Assembly: GCF_004123845.1 (NCBI RefSeq)
Contig: NZ_NBDP01000015.1
Span: forward strand, 216,375 to 280,374
Source: Allobosea sp. Tri-44
GTDB taxonomy: Bacteria; Pseudomonadota; Alphaproteobacteria; Rhizobiales; Beijerinckiaceae
Length of the DNA: 64,000 bases
Direction of reading: 5' to 3'
Under the pieces are notes generated by a model. It searched no databases. It saw only the letters and a list, made by a program, of their open reading frames with translations, and had not been told where the DNA came from. The translations under genes and the position numbers were made by a program. Shown here in pieces: positions 61,855-64,000 of this stretch (positions are counted from its first letter, which is position 1; every line of letters starts with the position of its first letter).

Positions 61855-62633
61855 GGGGAGAAGGTCCGGCAGGGGATGAGGGCGTGAGGCACGGCGCTCC
61901 CCTTCTCCCCCTGCGGGAGCAGGTGGCGCGCAGCGCCGGATGAGGGGTCGCGCCGCGCTTTCCGACTTCGGCGACGGGCGAGATGCCAATCTCTTCATGT
62001 CGCGAGACCCCTCACCCCAGCCCGCTCCCGCAGGGGGAGAGGGGGGTCGGTCCCGCCTCCCGCGCCCAAGCATCTTCCCCGCCCGCAGGCTCACCCTGCG
62101 GGCGTTGTCGCGATCGAGGGGCAGCGGAGCGCCGCGAGGCGCGGTTTGGTATTCCGCTTCCGTTGAGCCAGGAAGCGGCGCGGATGGATTACATCCGCAC
62201 GCCCCGTGGCGCTCCGCCAGCGGCGATTTTAAAGCTCCGGGCCGCGCTTCTTTCGGATCGACCGCCGATCCCGCCTGCCGCCTTCGCCAGTTCCCCTCAT
62301 CGGGTCGTCGCGTCGGCGCTCGGGCGGTTGGTCATCGGCAGGCCGTCCAGCTAGCGAGCTCCTCGCGCAGGGATCGTAATGTCCCCAGGTCGGTTCCCGA
62401 AGCCTCCCGGGAGCGAGGCGCAACCCTCGCCCGCAGGCGCCGCACCCATCCCGCCAAACGACATGCCTCCGGATGGCCGCCCCTCGGGGATGGGATGCGC
62501 GGCATCATACGGGAGGTTGGGAGGGCGGGGATAAGGTCGTAGCCTATCCCCGCGAGCGAGCCATTGAAGTCCACTTGCGACCCGTTGCGGGCCTACGAAG
62601 CAGATTGAAGAGCTGCCTGAAGACCCGCCTTCA
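61855..62633. repeat. Gene-free region with CCCCTGCGGGAG inverted repeat
   Basis: Arms TCCCCTTCTCCCCCTGCGGG (61898-61917 and on to 61920) and GCTCCCGCAGGGGGAGAGGG (62024-62043) are nearly perfect inverted copies around about 100 bp, the dispersed family seen also near 28.7 kb. The remaining sequence to 62633 has no reading frame with recognisable protein style; an 80-codon minus-strand frame at 62332-62574 is arginine-rich and probably noise. The stretch may be decayed coding DNA or a repeat cluster. Confidence 0.6.
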
Positions 62634-63608
62634 TCATGGCCAGACAGGTGCGCCGTCCAACCCCGCGGTTTCTGGTAGGCCGCAGATCAGGTTCGCATTC
62701 TGCACCGCCTGGCCGGCGGCTCCCTTGCCGAGATTGTCGACCACGCCCATCGCGATCACCAGGTTGCGTTTCGGATCGGCCGCATAGCTAACGAATGCGA
62801 GGTTCGAGCCGGTCGCCCATTTGGTCTGCGGCGGCTTGTCGGTCACGCGGACGAACGAGCGCCCGGCATAGAAGCGCCTGGCCGCGTCCAGGCACTGGTC
62901 CGTGGTGGCGTGGCCGCGGCAATAGATGGTGGCGAGTATGCCGCGGGTCATCGGCACCAAATGTGGCGTGAACACCAGCCCGGCTGCGCTGCCGCCGCTC
63001 AGTCGCTCGATCGTCCGGGCGATCTCGGGCATGTGGGTGTGCTTGAGTAGGCTGTAGGGCACCAGGTTCTCGTTGCTCTCGGCGTAGCCGAACTTGCTGT
63101 CACCGCCCCGGCCGGCACCGGAGATGCCGGTCTTGACGTCGATCACGATATTGCCGGGCTCGATCAGCTTGTTGGCCAGCAGCGGCGCCAGCGGGGTCAG
63201 CGTCGCAGCGGGAAAGCAGCCGGGATTGGCAATGCGGGTCCGGCCCTCGATCTGAGCCGGCCAGATATCGGCCAAGCCGTAAGCCCAACCCTCGACGTAG
63301 CGGTGGTCGCCGCCGATATCGACGATCTTCACATCCTTGGTGACGCGAGCCAGCGCCTCGGCCGAGGCACCTGTGGGCAGCGACGCGAACAGCACGTCGA
63401 GCTTCGGCAGGGTCGCTGGGTCCCATTTCTCGATCACCAGTTCGGCCAGCTTGGCCGGCACACCGGGGAAGCGGTCGACCAAGCGGCTGCCGGCGCTGCT
63501 CTCGCCTGCGGCGTAGACCAGCTCGAAAGACGGGTGGCTCGCGACCAGGCGCAGCGCTTCGCCGCCGCCAAAACCGCTGATCCCGACAATGCCGACGCGA
63601 ATGCTCAT
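62634..63608 (-). CDS. argC: N-acetyl-gamma-glutamyl-phosphate reductase
   Basis: ArgC reduces N-acetylglutamyl phosphate with NADPH in arginine synthesis. The 324-residue protein has VGIVGISGFGGGEALRLVASHP (cofactor fold), IANPGCFPAATLTPLAPLLA with the catalytic cysteine, and HTHMPEIARTI with the catalytic histidine. Its size is that of the short type-2 ArgC rather than the enteric form of about 334-350. The ATG at 63608 is the family start. A leader with an arginine-rich open frame, an intrinsic terminator and an anti-terminator lies immediately upstream, so expression is likely tuned by arginyl-tRNA. Confidence 0.95.
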   Translation of the reverse strand: MSIRVGIVGISGFGGGEALRLVASHPSFELVYAAGESSAGSRLVDRFPGVPAKLAELVIEKWDPATLPKLDVLFASLPTGASAEALARVTKDVKIVDIGGDHRYVEGWAYGLADIWPAQIEGRTRIANPGCFPAATLTPLAPLLANKLIEPGNIVIDVKTGISGAGRGGDSKFGYAESNENLVPYSLLKHTHMPEIARTIERLSGGSAAGLVFTPHLVPMTRGILATIYCRGHATTDQCLDAARRFYAGRSFVRVTDKPPQTKWATGSNLAFVSYAADPKRNLVIAMGVVDNLGKGAAGQAVQNANLICGLPETAGLDGAPVWP

Positions 63609-63633
63609 GGTGATGTCCTTCTGGGGTTCGGGC

Positions 63634-63668
63634 AAAAGAAAACCCCCGGAGCCGAGGGCTGCGGGGGT
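63634..63668 (-). terminator. Intrinsic terminator (attenuator) in the argC leader
   Basis: On the minus strand ACCCCCG-C-AGCC, a CTC loop, GGCT-C-CGGGGGT (63668 to 63642) forms an eleven-pair stem with one mismatch, followed by TTTTCTTTT (63642-63634). The hairpin ends 33 bp before the argC start, inside what must be the transcribed leader, so it would stop transcription before the gene unless prevented. Confidence 0.88.
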
Positions 63669-63774
63669 CCAGAAAACGCGAGTCGGGGTCGCTCCGGTGG
63701 TGGGACCTACGCTGAGGCAGTCACCACGTGGAAGGACGCTGATCGACGCGCAGCCCAAGAAGCCGCCGCTTGGG
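63656..63774 (-). promoter_or_regulatory. Alternative pairing segments of the argC attenuator
   Basis: Segment 1 CCCAAG (63774-63769, leader codons 16-18) pairs with segment 2 CUUGGG (63759-63754). Segment 2 continues as GGGCUGCG (63756-63749, codons 22-24), which is exactly complementary over eight bases to CGCAGCCC (63663-63656), the 5' arm of the terminator. The 1:2 and 3:4 (terminator) state and the 2:3 (anti-terminator) state exclude each other, the usual geometry of ribosome-mediated attenuation. Confidence 0.72.
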
Positions 63775-63820
63775 TGAAGCGGCGTCGGCGTCGGTCGCAA
63801 AGGGTCCGGTTCCTGAGCAT
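63707..63820 (-). CDS. Putative arginine-rich leader peptide of argC
   Basis: A 37-codon open frame starts with ATG at 63820 and ends with TAG at 63707, 98 bp before argC. Nine residues are arginine, and codons 10-14 are CGA CGC CGA CGC CGC, five arginines in a row (63793-63779). It opens MLRNRTLCD. The ribosome binding site is weak (GGGG three bases upstream), but leader transcripts in this order may lack a leader sequence altogether; TTGACG at 63857-63852 could be a -35 box whose start point would be near the ATG, although its -10 is poor. No protein function is expected. Confidence 0.75.
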   Translation of the reverse strand: MLRNRTLCDRRRRRFTQAAASWAARRSASFHVVTASA

Positions 63821-64000
63821 GCCCCGGGACACTGTCCCGACCCACATTTATCGTCAAGTGGAATGTCTGCCGACGACCCTGGCTGTGTAAAAACGCGCGA
63901 GTCAGGTAGTGTTTTCCTGCCGCGATGCGGGGGGATCGGATGGGTCGTTTCGTTGAAGGAGCCGACCGCTCGCAGCTGAGTTTCCTGCCCGAGTGCCTGG

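Noticed and set aside
62332..62574. An 80-codon minus-strand frame before argC
   Set aside because: Arginine-rich and without conserved motifs in a repeat-rich spacer; likely chance in high-GC DNA.

Overview
The window is high-GC DNA densely packed with genes on both strands. Gene content and order fit an alphaproteobacterium of the order Hyphomicrobiales (Rhizobiales), perhaps Bosea-like; this is inference from protein style, from the argB next to a pyrimidine-nucleotidase gene, and from characteristic intergenic palindromic repeats. There is no rRNA, CRISPR array or intact mobile element. Two tRNA genes (Gln-TTG and Pro-CGG) lie near 45.3-45.6 kb beside a small scrapyard of transposase fragments.

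Layout. 0-6 kb: a glutathione S-transferase, a family-2 glycosyltransferase, a DUF2793 phage-tail-like protein, and a compact module of a NodU/SxtI-type carbamoyltransferase, a 49-residue DUF5989 (SxtK-like) membrane peptide and SxtJ. 6-15 kb: a GntR-controlled catabolic cluster with a branched-chain-type ABC importer in which permease LivM and both ATPases LivG and LivF form one 841-residue polypeptide, followed by a 3-hydroxyacyl-type dehydrogenase and a beta-keto acid cleavage enzyme. 15-27 kb: a cation/proton antiporter, trans-aconitate methyltransferase, an SDR lacking the catalytic Tyr/Lys with a divergent LysR regulator, an ArsR-type/SRPBCC pair facing a TetR operon (each with a clear palindromic operator), an M20 amidohydrolase/AONS-like operon with AraC, an outer-membrane barrel protein, and BrkB. 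27-31 kb: DUF423, argB, a HAD nucleotidase and an 8-oxoguanine-deaminase-like amidohydrolase. 31-43 kb: a dipeptide/opine-type ABC importer split around a LysR-controlled, six-gene overlapping operon coding a three-subunit flavoprotein/iron-sulfur amine dehydrogenase, another FAD oxidase and the two permeases. 43-45 kb: IS1182-like remnants and a GFA protein. 45-50 kb: tRNAs, a chemoreceptor, BioY, a metallo-beta-lactamase-fold hydrolase and DUF1499. 50-56 kb: a DUF4384-like secreted protein and two tandem, about 85 % identical caspase-like (C14) proteins with different C-terminal tails. 56-64 kb: ilvD, a PhnD-like binding protein without signal peptide, a TPR protein, a LysR regulator, about 850 bp of repeat-rich non-coding DNA, and argC.

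The most interesting discovery is the argC leader (63642-63820, minus strand). It contains a 37-residue open reading frame with nine arginines, five of them consecutive, followed by a strong hairpin and U-run placed just before argC, and mutually exclusive complementary segments that can form an anti-terminator. This looks like arginine-sensing ribosome-mediated transcription attenuation, a control mode I do not know as well described for arginine genes.

The two catabolic clusters share a logic: a regulator beside an importer, with dedicated dehydrogenases in the same transcription units. Substrates cannot be fixed from sequence. The arginine genes argB and argC are unlinked, and only argC shows the attenuator.
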